Source of the DNA: Sphingomonadales bacterium
Lineage (GTDB): Bacteria; Pseudomonadota; Alphaproteobacteria; Sphingomonadales; Sphingomonadaceae
Direction: 5' to 3'
NCBI GenBank assembly: GCA_018971065.1
Contig: JAGWVC010000089.1
Location: forward strand, 1 to 16,797
DNA: 16,797 bases
The position numbers and the translations under genes are program-made. The notes beneath the pieces were generated by a model. It was not told the DNA's origin, searched no databases, and saw only the letters and a list, made by a program, of their open reading frames with translations. Positions 7,883-15,210 of this stretch are shown here, piece by piece. The first letter of the stretch is position 1. Every line of letters begins with the position of its first letter.

Positions 7883-9001
7883 TCAGGCAGCGATGCGGAA
7901 TTCGGGCCGGTTCAACCGGAACAGCCGTGCCGCGTTGCCGCCGATGATGTCGGCCTTTTCCCGCTCGGTGATGTCGATCCCCTCGAACAGGCTGCCGATC
8001 ACCTGCTTCGAGCGCGGGAACGTGCCCTCATGGTGCGGATAGTCGGCCGCCCACAGCAGCGGCGCGGTGCCGGTGATCGATCGTGACATCACACAGGCGC
8101 GGTCATACTGGAACGACGAGGCCACCTGCCGGGTGATGATCTCGCTGGGCTTCAGCGACAGCCGGGGCGAAACGAACGGCGCCATCGTCTCATAGACTTC
8201 ATCCATGCGCTCGGCCAGCCCGGCCAGCCAACTGCACCCACCCTCGACGAACACCGACTTCGCGCCGGGGAAACGGTCCAGCAGCCCGCCCGCGACCAGC
8301 GCCATGATCGTTTCCATCGCGTCCATGGCCTGCACAGTATAGTTCATCACCGCGCCGCCGGCGCCCTTGAACGAGCGCACCTTGCGCCGCCCGGTGCCGC
8401 AGTGGTGCACGAACACCAGCCCCAGGTCCTGCGCAGCCGCGAACACCGGGTCCCACGCCTCGCTGGTATAGGCGGGCAAGCCCGATTCCTCCTCGATCCG
8501 GCTGGGCAGCATCACCGCGGTAAAGCCCAGCGCCGCCAGCCGCTTCATCTCGGCCAGCGTGTTGGCGAAATCGCGCACCGGCAGGATGCCGCTGCGCACG
8601 AAGCAATCGTCGTGCGCGGCCATCAGCCCCTGCACCCAGTCGTTGTAGACCTGGGCGGTGGCCAGCTCGGTCTCCGGGTCCTCTATCATGAACGCCATCA
8701 GGCCGACCGAGGGGAACACCAGCTCGGCATCGACGCCATCGAGCGCCATGTCGGCGAAGCGTGCCTCGACATTGCTGTTGCCGGCGCGATTGGCGCGGCC
8801 GAACGGTTCGCCATCGGGGCCGAGGCGCGGCTGCGAGTGGATCGGGGTGCGGCCGAGAATCTTGTCACCCGCCATCGTGAAAATGAAATCGTCGCGCTTT
8901 TCGACGCGCAGGCCGTGCTGTTGCAGCGATGCCGGGATGTTGGCCGCGAACAGGTCGGCCGGCTCGACGACATGACCATCGGCGCTGAATACGAAAGACA
9001 T
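7883..9001 (-). CDS. Amidohydrolase-2 family metal-dependent hydrolase or decarboxylase
   Basis: This 372-residue TIM-barrel protein belongs to the amidohydrolase-related (ACMSD/PDC hydrolase-like) family. It shows D8-G-H10-V-V-E13 at the first strand, VHH (198-200), a VEGG near 252-255, and D320-YPHHEG as the last-strand aspartate motif, then the usual GGNAARLF. Relatives decarboxylate or hydrolyse ring-derived acids. I chose ATG 9001, since GGAGG lies 6 bases upstream; a TTG two codons earlier is weaker. It heads a three-gene unit with the second thiolase-fold and DUF35 genes, with 2 bases between it and the next gene. Members of this subgroup often sit in sphingomonad and actinobacterial steroid or terpenoid clusters, but their reactions are mostly untested. 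It may act on the cleavage substrate or product. Confidence 0.87.
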   Translation of the reverse strand: MSFVFSADGHVVEPADLFAANIPASLQQHGLRVEKRDDFIFTMAGDKILGRTPIHSQPRLGPDGEPFGRANRAGNSNVEARFADMALDGVDAELVFPSVGLMAFMIEDPETELATAQVYNDWVQGLMAAHDDCFVRSGILPVRDFANTLAEMKRLAALGFTAVMLPSRIEEESGLPAYTSEAWDPVFAAAQDLGLVFVHHCGTGRRKVRSFKGAGGAVMNYTVQAMDAMETIMALVAGGLLDRFPGAKSVFVEGGCSWLAGLAERMDEVYETMAPFVSPRLSLKPSEIITRQVASSFQYDRACVMSRSITGTAPLLWAADYPHHEGTFPRSKQVIGSLFEGIDITEREKADIIGGNAARLFRLNRPEFRIAA

Positions 9002-9017
9002 GGGCAACCTCCACCGT

Positions 9018-9029
9018 GTGTCGCGACAC
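9018..9029. promoter_or_regulatory. 12-base perfect palindrome upstream of the amidohydrolase operon
   Basis: GTGTCGCGACAC is a perfect palindrome whose nearer edge is 17 bases before the amidohydrolase ATG, immediately upstream of its GGAGG site. This placement suits a repressor operator or a small hairpin in the leader. A second TCGCGA-centred palindrome, TATCGCGATA (9123-9132), lies 104 bases away over the LysR stop codon. Function is inference; TCGCGA is not rare in GC-rich DNA. Confidence 0.35.
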
Positions 9030-9121
9030 CACCGCTGCGGCGGCTCGATGCCCGGGCGCTGCAGCAGGTCCGCGTTGAATGTGGCCCAAAGCTAGACCGG
9101 GAAGCCCCTTCGGAAAATCGC

Positions 9122-10060
9122 CTATCGCGATATGACCGTCATCGATTCATTCGATGGGTCGGGGCCGCTCGCCGCGTCGCCCCGGGCCAGCACGAAATCG
9201 TCGAACGCGCTGACCAGCCGGCTGCGCCAGATATGCTTTGGCCGGGCCAGGCTGAGCACGCGCGAATAGTGGAAATCGGGAACGTCGAGGTGAACCAGTC
9301 GCCCGGTCTCGAGATCGTGCCGGACCAGCGCCTGCGACATGCAGCCGATGCCGATGCCCGCCAGGACGGCCTGGCGCACGGCCGCGTTGCTGGTCGATTC
9401 GAACGCCACGTCGAGTTGGCCCACCGGCCCCTGCAACAGGTAGCGCAGCCGCGACGCGATCGACGAGTACGATTCGCGCATACACCATCGCGCGCCCGCC
9501 AATTCGGTCAGCGCGATCCCGGTGCGGCCGGCAAGCGGGTGGTCCGGCAGCGCGACGAGCAGCATTTCGTCATGGCGCCAGGGCACCAGTTCGATGCCGT
9601 CCATATCGGGAAAATATTCGATCAGCGCGGTTTCGAGGTCGAACCTGGCCAGGCGATCGAACAGTTCGCCCACGCCGCTGGCATCGACCCGCACCTTCAC
9701 GCCCGGGTGCAATTGCATGAATTCGGCACACAGGCGGGATACCACCGTCTCGGCTATCGACGATGTCGCGCCAATCACCAGCGTGCCGGTCAATGCCGTC
9801 GGCGCCTCCGGCCGCACAACGTCCTGCACCTCGGCCAGCAACGATCGCACCACCGGCCGCAGGCGCTTGCCCTCGTCGGTGATCTGGAGTGCCCGCCCCT
9901 TGGCATGGGCGAACAACTTGCGTCCCAGCACGATCTGCAGGTCGGTCAGCGCCTTGCTCGCCGCGCTCTGGCTCATGTTCAGGACGCTGGCCGCCCCGGT
10001 CACGCTGCCGCAGGCGGCAACCGCGTCGAACACCTCCAACTGACGAAGCGAGATCTTCAC
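9122..10060 (-). CDS. LysR-family transcriptional regulator
   Basis: This 312-residue protein has the LysR layout: an N-terminal winged helix-turn-helix (KISLRQLEVFDAVA at 2-15, then SVTGAASVLNMSQSAASKAL), a linker helix, and a type 2 periplasmic-binding-like effector domain (about 90-295). I chose GTG 10060 because GGGAAGGG lies 8 bases upstream and the family starts in this way. An ATG 18 bases earlier is in frame but has no ribosome site. It lies upstream of, and in the same direction as, the amidohydrolase operon, 120 bases away, rather than divergent as is more usual. It could control that operon, itself, or the GMC/hydrolase genes further upstream. The effector is probably a pathway intermediate; this is inference. 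Confidence 0.92.
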   Translation of the reverse strand: MKISLRQLEVFDAVAACGSVTGAASVLNMSQSAASKALTDLQIVLGRKLFAHAKGRALQITDEGKRLRPVVRSLLAEVQDVVRPEAPTALTGTLVIGATSSIAETVVSRLCAEFMQLHPGVKVRVDASGVGELFDRLARFDLETALIEYFPDMDGIELVPWRHDEMLLVALPDHPLAGRTGIALTELAGARWCMRESYSSIASRLRYLLQGPVGQLDVAFESTSNAAVRQAVLAGIGIGCMSQALVRHDLETGRLVHLDVPDFHYSRVLSLARPKHIWRSRLVSAFDDFVLARGDAASGPDPSNESMTVISR

Positions 10061-10199
10061 CGGAGCAACCCTTCCCATCGCGGGGGCAATGCGATCGGCC
10101 TCCCCCCTGCCCCCAAAGGCCGCCACGACGACAGCGGCATCCATCGCGTTACCAGCCTTTCCCGCCACCGCATACGCCCTGCGCAACGCGCCGGTGGGG

Positions 10200-11801
10200 T
10201 CAGGCTGGCGCCGCGATCCGTTCGGCCGCCAGCCATCCCAGCGCGATGATCGGCGCCTGGGTGTTGCCGGCGGGAATGAACGGAAAAACCGAGGCATCGA
10301 TCACGCGCAGGCCCTCGACCCCGCGCACCCGCAAGTCGGGATCGACCACCGAGGCCGCGTCGGTGCCCATGCGGCAGCCGCCGACGGTGTGCAGCCCGGC
10401 CACGCCGCGCTGGTCGATCGATTCCAGCACTTGCGCGTCGGTTTGCGCGGCCGGGCCGGGGTTGGTCTCGCCCTCGATCAGGCTGGCCAGTGGTTCCTGC
10501 GCCGCCCAGTCGCGCATCTGGCGCACGCAACTGACGATCACCGCGCGATCATGTTCGGTATCGTGGTAGTTGGCCTTGATCGCCGGCGGCACCGCCGGAT
10601 CGCGCGCGGTGATGTGGAGCGACCCGCGCGACGACGGCACCATGCCATAGGCGACGGTGCTGAAGCCGTGCTGGCGCTCGATTCCGCCGGCGGGGTTCTG
10701 CAGATCCCAGCTATAAAGGCCCAGTTGCACCTGGATGTCGGCCAGTTCGACTTCGGGACGGCTCTTGAACGCGGCGCGCATTTCCATCGATGCGCCGGAC
10801 ATCGGCCCGTCACGCAGCAGGGCGTAGCGCAGCACCGACGCGATCAGCCGCCAGCCGTGATACTGCGGGTTGAACGACAGCGGCTTGCGCAACCGCCACT
10901 GCATCCGCAGGCAGCGATGCTCGCTGGTGCCCTCGCCCACGGCGGGCTGGGCATGAACCACCGGGATGTCGAGGCTGGCCAGCAGCGCCGGATCGCCCAC
11001 GCCCGACCGTTCCAGGATGGCGGGGCTGGCAATGCCGCCGGCGCAGAGCAGCACTTCGCGACGGGCACCGACCTGCTGCGTGCCGCCGTTCTTGAGGAAT
11101 TCGACGCCGATGGCTCGCGTGCCCTCGAACACCACCCGGTCAACCGTCGCCCCTGTGATCACGGTCAGGTTGCGCTGCTTCATCGCCGGACGCAGGAACG
11201 CCACCGCCGCGCTCTGCCGCCGCCCCTTCCAGATCGAACGCGGCATCGGGCCGATGCCGACGCCATCGTCGGGCTCGTTGACATCAGCCTTGGCGCGCCA
11301 GCCCATCCGCACCCCGGCGGCGGTCATCGCCTCGGTCAGCGCGTTGCGTTCGGGCGAGACGGTGATCCGCAGCGGCCCCGCGCCGCCGCGACCGGGCGCG
11401 GCGCCCAGTTCATGATGCTCTATCGCCTCGTAGGCGCGGGCAAAGCTGGCCCAGCCCCATTGCTCGCCGGCTTGCGCCGCCAGCGCGGCATAGTCCGCCG
11501 GCTGCCCCTTCACCCAGACCATGCCGTTGACCGACGTCGAGCCGCCCAGCGTCCGGCCGCGCACCCAGTAATCGGGCCGCATCGCAGTGCGCGGTTCTGG
11601 CTCGGTCAGGAAGAACTGCACGAACGCCGGCATCCGCATCAGCCTGGCAACGCCGCGCGGCATGGTGACGAACGGATGGCGATCGGACCCGCCCGCCTCG
11701 ATCAGGCAGACGCTGACCGATGGGTCCTCGCTCAGCCGGTTGGCCAGCACGCAGCCCGCCGCGCCCGCGCCGACGATCACGTAATCGTATGCCGCCGCCA
11801 T
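10200..11801 (-). CDS. GMC-family FAD-dependent alcohol dehydrogenase
   Basis: This 533-residue flavoprotein has the glucose-methanol-choline oxidoreductase layout. The FAD-binding GAGAAG is at 11-16 with Glu35 (LIEAGG) binding the ribose. The GMC signature 1 region is RGRTLGGSTSVNG and signature 2 is GGIASPAILERSGVG. Near the C-terminus, His471 (LHTVGGCRMG) and Asn513 (GNTQAP) fit the catalytic pair. Such enzymes oxidise primary or secondary alcohols to aldehydes or ketones and pass electrons to quinones or oxygen. Length matches choline dehydrogenase/AlkJ-like members. Its ATG at 11801 shares a base with the hydrolase stop (TGATG), so the hydrolase and this enzyme are translated together. 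They may act in series, for example ester cleavage followed by alcohol oxidation. Substrate unknown. Confidence 0.92.
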   Translation of the reverse strand: MAAAYDYVIVGAGAAGCVLANRLSEDPSVSVCLIEAGGSDRHPFVTMPRGVARLMRMPAFVQFFLTEPEPRTAMRPDYWVRGRTLGGSTSVNGMVWVKGQPADYAALAAQAGEQWGWASFARAYEAIEHHELGAAPGRGGAGPLRITVSPERNALTEAMTAAGVRMGWRAKADVNEPDDGVGIGPMPRSIWKGRRQSAAVAFLRPAMKQRNLTVITGATVDRVVFEGTRAIGVEFLKNGGTQQVGARREVLLCAGGIASPAILERSGVGDPALLASLDIPVVHAQPAVGEGTSEHRCLRMQWRLRKPLSFNPQYHGWRLIASVLRYALLRDGPMSGASMEMRAAFKSRPEVELADIQVQLGLYSWDLQNPAGGIERQHGFSTVAYGMVPSSRGSLHITARDPAVPPAIKANYHDTEHDRAVIVSCVRQMRDWAAQEPLASLIEGETNPGPAAQTDAQVLESIDQRGVAGLHTVGGCRMGTDAASVVDPDLRVRGVEGLRVIDASVFPFIPAGNTQAPIIALGWLAAERIAAPA

Positions 11802-12937
11802 CAGGCGATGCCCAGCGCCGCGCGGATCGCGTTGCCGACCGCGCTGGCGCCGTCGGCCCCGCTCATGCGGTTGTGGCAATAAGCGACGGCAAGGCCGGTG
11901 GCGGGATCGGCCCAGCCCAGCGAACCGCCGGCCCCGGGATTGCCGATCGCGGTGTTCGACGCCAGCGCCATCGTCAGCGGGCATTGCCCGTCGAACATCC
12001 AGAACCCGCCCTGGCTGAGCGGCATCGGCATCCCGAAGAACACCGGATCGGGCAGCGTGCCGCCGGGGCGCATCCGGCAGCATTCGTCCACGCGCGCGGC
12101 CGACAGCAGCGGCTTGCCGTCCAGTTCGCCGTGGCCCGCCAGGATCGCCCAGAACCGCGCCAGGCTGCGCGCGGTGACAATGCCGCCAACGCCCGCAATC
12201 GGGGCACGGCGGATTTCGGGGCGCTCGAACACGTCGGGGGCCAGCCGCACAGCGAACGGCATCGCCTGTTCCAGCACCGAACCGGCCGGCGGCGGCTTCG
12301 CGCCGAGGTCATCGACCAGCGTGGCGATGCGCGGCTCCACCGCGTCGTCAATGCCGATCCACAAATCATCGATGCCGAACGGCTGCGCGATTTCCTGCGC
12401 CACGAAATCACGGAAACCGCGCCCCCTTGGGTCGGTGCGCCGCACGATCTCACCGATCACCCAGCCGAACGATACCGCCTGATAGGCCGGCTGCCCGACC
12501 GGATAAGCCGGCGCCAGCGCGGCGATACCGGCGGTCATCGCATCCCAGTCGGCCATCATCGCCGGGGTGACGCCCGCCGGCATCTGCGGGGTGCCGGTGC
12601 GGTGCGACAGCGCGTCGCGCACGGTGACCGTCTCCTTGCCGTTGGCGGCGTATTCGGGCCAATAGCGCGCCACAGGGCTATCGTAATCGACCAGCCCACG
12701 CTCGGCCTGGAGATGGAGCGCGGTGGCGGCAATGCCCTTGGTGACCGAGAAGACGTTGAACAACGTGTCGCCAGTAACCGCCGCGCCGCTGGCCGGATCG
12801 GCCACGCCCGCCCAGGCATCGACAACCAGCTCGCCGTCGCGATAAGCCGCGACCTGCACGCCGATTTCGGTGCCATTCGTGACCAGTTCGTCCAGAACCT
12901 GCTGGACGGCGGCATTGGCGGCTGGATGAATCGTCAT
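11801..12937 (-). CDS. Serine hydrolase/esterase, beta-lactamase (class C, PF00144) fold
   Basis: This 378-residue protein has the class C beta-lactamase/family VIII esterase fold. The nucleophile motif is S64-V-T-K67 (FSVTKG), the tyrosine motif is Y152 in AYQAVSFGW, and a C-terminal GAGGSLGWADP segment takes the place of the K-T-G motif. This pattern is usual for esterases, such as EstB- or LovD-like enzymes, rather than true beta-lactamases. No signal peptide is seen, so it is probably cytoplasmic and cleaves an ester or lactone. ATG 12937 has GAGGGG (complement of 12945-12950) upstream; longer in-frame starts lack ribosome sites. It leads the - strand pair with the GMC dehydrogenase and diverges from the GntR gene across 204 bases, so GntR control is likely. 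Confidence 0.9.
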   Translation of the reverse strand: MTIHPAANAAVQQVLDELVTNGTEIGVQVAAYRDGELVVDAWAGVADPASGAAVTGDTLFNVFSVTKGIAATALHLQAERGLVDYDSPVARYWPEYAANGKETVTVRDALSHRTGTPQMPAGVTPAMMADWDAMTAGIAALAPAYPVGQPAYQAVSFGWVIGEIVRRTDPRGRGFRDFVAQEIAQPFGIDDLWIGIDDAVEPRIATLVDDLGAKPPPAGSVLEQAMPFAVRLAPDVFERPEIRRAPIAGVGGIVTARSLARFWAILAGHGELDGKPLLSAARVDECCRMRPGGTLPDPVFFGMPMPLSQGGFWMFDGQCPLTMALASNTAIGNPGAGGSLGWADPATGLAVAYCHNRMSGADGASAVGNAIRAALGIA

Positions 12938-13018
12938 GATCGTGCCCCTCGTCGGCAGGGAAGCGGGCAATGCGCGGGTCAGTCCCGTCCTCCTTGCCAC
13001 ACCACCTTTCGATGGAAG

Positions 13019-13047
13019 CCGTAATACGCACATTATGGTCGAGTCAA
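13019..13047 (-). promoter_or_regulatory. Possible promoter for the hydrolase-GMC operon
   Basis: On the - strand, TTGACT (complement of 13042-13047) and TATTAC (complement of 13021-13026) form a possible -35/-10 pair with a short 15-base spacer. This is about 80 bases before the hydrolase ATG, in the A+T-richer divergent region. It overlaps the possible operator arm at 13035-13039. The spacer is shorter than ideal, so this is tentative. Confidence 0.25.
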
Positions 13048-13059
13048 TCGCGATACCAT
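13035..13059. promoter_or_regulatory. Inverted repeat, candidate GntR operator
   Basis: ATGGT (13035-13039) and ACCAT (13055-13059) form an inverted repeat with 15 bases between, so the arm centres are 20 bases apart, about two helical turns. A short ATCGCGAT palindrome (13047-13054) lies in the gap. It sits between the divergent hydrolase and GntR genes, where a self-regulating GntR protein would be expected to bind. Binding is inference. Confidence 0.3.
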
Positions 13060-13090
13060 TCCGCAATTCGCTACCTATTCGCTCAATACA

Positions 13091-13099
13091 TGCTATATT
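13091..13099 (+). promoter_or_regulatory. Extended -10 promoter for the GntR-MFS operon
   Basis: TGCTATATT matches the extended -10 form TG-n-TATAAT with one mismatch, in a locally A+T-rich stretch (13021-13100) that stands out from the GC-rich surroundings. It would start transcription near 13106, leaving a leader of about 35 bases before ATG 13142. No good -35 box is spaced correctly, which an extended -10 can tolerate. Confidence 0.4.
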
Positions 13100-13141
13100 C
13101 AACCCACCACCGGCCAGATCGAATGGGAAGCGTCCGTTGTC

Positions 13142-13849
13142 ATGACTGGAAAACCATCACGCGATGGCCTCGTCGCGGTCGCCGTCGCGGGCATGAAGGC
13201 GATGATCCTCGCGCGGGAACCCGATGCGCAGATCGGCTCGCTGCCCGAGCTTGCGAAGGCGCTGGGCGTCGGCATCGTCACCGTCCAACAGGCGGCCCGG
13301 GTGCTGGAGCACGAAGGCTTCCTCAAGGTCCGGCGCGGCAATCGCGGGGGCTATTACGGCACCCGCCCGAACGCCGCATCGCTGGGCCGCGCGATTGCCG
13401 GCTACCTTCAGGTTCACACCACGCATGAGCGGGAGGCGATCGAGATAACCACCCTGCTCGATTGCGACCTGATGCCCGCCGCGGCGCTGGCGACCGACGA
13501 AGCCCTGCGCGACAGGTTGCGCGCGCTGGCGGATCGGGTGGAAGGCTGCGAAACCGCCGAACAGCGCGGCGCCTTCGAACAGGAAATGCAGGACATCATC
13601 TATGCGATGGTCGATCGGCCACTGATGGAAACGCTGGCCCGGGTCACCATCCAGCATCACGCCAAGGCCAGCAATTTTCCGATCTACGCCGGCAGCGAAG
13701 GGTCCATGCGCTGGAAGCGCGAGCGTCATGGCATCATTCACGCCATCCTGCGCGGCGATGCGCGCCTCGCCCGCTTCGAGGCCGAACGGCGGCGCGAGGA
13801 CGTGTTGCGCATTCTGGATCAGGCCGCGCCGATGGGCACGGCATCGTGA
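13142..13849 (+). CDS. GntR-family transcriptional regulator (FadR-like)
   Basis: This 235-residue protein has an N-terminal winged helix-turn-helix of the GntR type (about 8-72): IGSLPELAKALGVG, then TVQQAARVLEHEGFLKVRRG. It is followed by an all-helical effector domain (about 90-225) of the FadR/FCD kind, which in relatives binds an acid or acyl-CoA. The helix-turn-helix is well kept, although the usual S-R-T-x-V-R recognition start reads GIVTVQQA. ATG 13142 has only a weak GGAAG site about 12 bases upstream. It diverges from the hydrolase-GMC pair and precedes the MFS transporter by 35 bases or fewer. It probably represses both units until the substrate or its CoA ester appears. Confidence 0.88.
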   Translation: MTGKPSRDGLVAVAVAGMKAMILAREPDAQIGSLPELAKALGVGIVTVQQAARVLEHEGFLKVRRGNRGGYYGTRPNAASLGRAIAGYLQVHTTHEREAIEITTLLDCDLMPAAALATDEALRDRLRALADRVEGCETAEQRGAFEQEMQDIIYAMVDRPLMETLARVTIQHHAKASNFPIYAGSEGSMRWKRERHGIIHAILRGDARLARFEAERRREDVLRILDQAAPMGTAS

Positions 13850-13884
13850 CATCTCGGACAGAACAGAACCAAGGGAGCAAATGG

Positions 13885-15150
13885 GTGCAATATCTGGGTG
13901 AACTTCGCCAGAACTGGCGGCCGCTGCTGGCCGCGATGATCGGCATGGGCAGCGGCATGTCGATGACCGGGGTGATCACCTCGACAATCGCGCCGAGCAT
14001 GGTGGCGGCCAACAAGTGGTCGCCGGCGGAATTCGCCCTTGTCGGCAGCCTGGCGCTGCTGACCTCGTTCGTGTTCCCGTTCGTCGGCCGGCTTGCCGAC
14101 GTGCTGGGCGTGCGGCGCACCGCGCTGATCGGACAAGTGACGGTGCCGCTGGCGTTCCTGGCGTACAGCCTGATGAGCGGCGCGCTGTGGCTCTACATGG
14201 TGATCTTCTTCATCCAGAGCGTGTTCTGCGTGACGACGACGGCGACGGTCTACACCCGGCTGCCCGTCCAGTACGTCAGCAAGGCGCGCGGGCTGGCGCT
14301 GGCGATCGTCGCCTCGGGCCCGGCGTTGAGCGGGATCGTCATGGCGCCGCTGCTGAACGGCTATGTCGAGCATTACGGCTGGCGGGCGAGCTATCAGGCG
14401 CTGGCGATCTTTGCGGTCATTGCCGGCACCATCACCTTCCTGCTGATTCCCCCGGGCAAGCCCGGCGCGGCAACGGCCGCAGCAGCGCCCCGGCGCCGCG
14501 CGCGCGAGGACTATCCGGTGATTTTCCGCACCCGGGCATTCTGGATCCTGCTGGCCGCCATGCTGCTGTGCAACCTGCCGCAGACCATCCTGCAGGTGCA
14601 ACTGAAGCTGCTGCTGATGGCCAACGGCGTCAGCGGCAAGGGCGCGGCGGTCATGCTGACCACCGTCTCCATCGGTATGCTGGCCGGGCGCTTCGTCAGC
14701 GGCTTCGCGCTCGACCGGTTCCGGCCCTATCTGGTCTCGTTCGTGACGATGGGGCTGCCCAGCGTCGGGCTGTTCCTGCTGGCGTCCAGCCTCGACACCG
14801 TCCCCGTGCTCACGTTCGCGGTGTTCTGCGTCGGCTTCGCGTTCGGCGCGGAAGGGGACGTTGTCGCCTACCTCGTCGCGCGCCAGTTCGGGGTGGGCGT
14901 CTACAGCACGGTCATGGGCCTGCTGACCACCGCGATGTCCTTCTCCACCGCATCCGGCGCGGCCCTGCTCAGCTTCACGATGGCGCGAACCGGCGGCTAC
15001 GACCTGTACCTCGTCATCGTCGGGACATGCGTGCTGGCCGGTGCGTCCTTGTTGCTGACGCTGGGCCGAGGGCACGAGCCGACGGCAGAGGAAAAGGCCA
15101 TAGAGGAAACCGTGCTGCATCCCGGCGTCCAGATTACCGGGCAGGTGTAG
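13885..15150 (+). CDS. MFS transporter, 12-helix, probable substrate importer
   Basis: This 421-residue protein has the length and hydrophobic pattern of a 12-helix major facilitator. Motif A between helices 2 and 3 is GRLADVLGVRR (68-78). A charged central loop (PRRRAREDYPV) separates the two halves, and KARGLALAI after helix 4 resembles the monocarboxylate/oxalate-formate group. Together with its regulator it is a likely uptake system for the organic acid degraded by nearby enzymes; direction and substrate are inferred. I chose GTG 13885, because AAGGGAG at 13871-13877 is ideally spaced. An alternative GTG at 13846 overlaps the GntR stop as GTGA and would add 13 polar residues. It converges on the efflux gene with 60 bases between stops. 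Confidence 0.87.
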   Translation: MQYLGELRQNWRPLLAAMIGMGSGMSMTGVITSTIAPSMVAANKWSPAEFALVGSLALLTSFVFPFVGRLADVLGVRRTALIGQVTVPLAFLAYSLMSGALWLYMVIFFIQSVFCVTTTATVYTRLPVQYVSKARGLALAIVASGPALSGIVMAPLLNGYVEHYGWRASYQALAIFAVIAGTITFLLIPPGKPGAATAAAAPRRRAREDYPVIFRTRAFWILLAAMLLCNLPQTILQVQLKLLLMANGVSGKGAAVMLTTVSIGMLAGRFVSGFALDRFRPYLVSFVTMGLPSVGLFLLASSLDTVPVLTFAVFCVGFAFGAEGDVVAYLVARQFGVGVYSTVMGLLTTAMSFSTASGAALLSFTMARTGGYDLYLVIVGTCVLAGASLLLTLGRGHEPTAEEKAIEETVLHPGVQITGQV

Positions 15151-15210
15151 CACGGCCGGCGCGATGCCGACGCGCGCGTGGATGGCCAGAACAACGAAGC
15201 ATGTTGTCCG

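Noticed and set aside
10082..10114. GGGGGC and GCCCCC inverted repeat between the LysR and GMC genes as a terminator
   Set aside because: The loop is about 21 bases and no T-run follows in the - strand direction, so intrinsic termination is not supported.
8402..10249. Long + strand open frame of about 615 codons opposite the amidohydrolase and LysR genes
   Set aside because: It is antisense to two well-supported genes, its protein is rich in His, Arg and Gln with no family motif, and GC-rich DNA commonly leaves such frames open.
10061..10297. N-terminal extension of the LysR gene up to an upstream start near 10297
   Set aside because: The extra 79 residues are Arg/Pro-rich with no homology to LysR proteins, overlap the GMC gene end, and GTG 10060 has a well-placed GGGAAGGG.
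10089..11882. Long + strand open frame of about 597 codons opposite the GMC dehydrogenase
   Set aside because: It is a shadow of the GMC gene, whose FAD and catalytic motifs are unambiguous on the other strand; the frame has no recognisable domain or ribosome site.
13819..15153. Long - strand open frame opposite the 12-helix MFS gene
   Set aside because: The sense strand shows a clear transporter with motif A; the antisense peptide is highly polar and repetitive in charge.
15191..15207. ACAAC and GTTGT inverted repeat between the convergent MFS and outer-membrane genes as a shared terminator
   Set aside because: The stem is only 5 pairs, not GC-rich, and has no T-run on either side.
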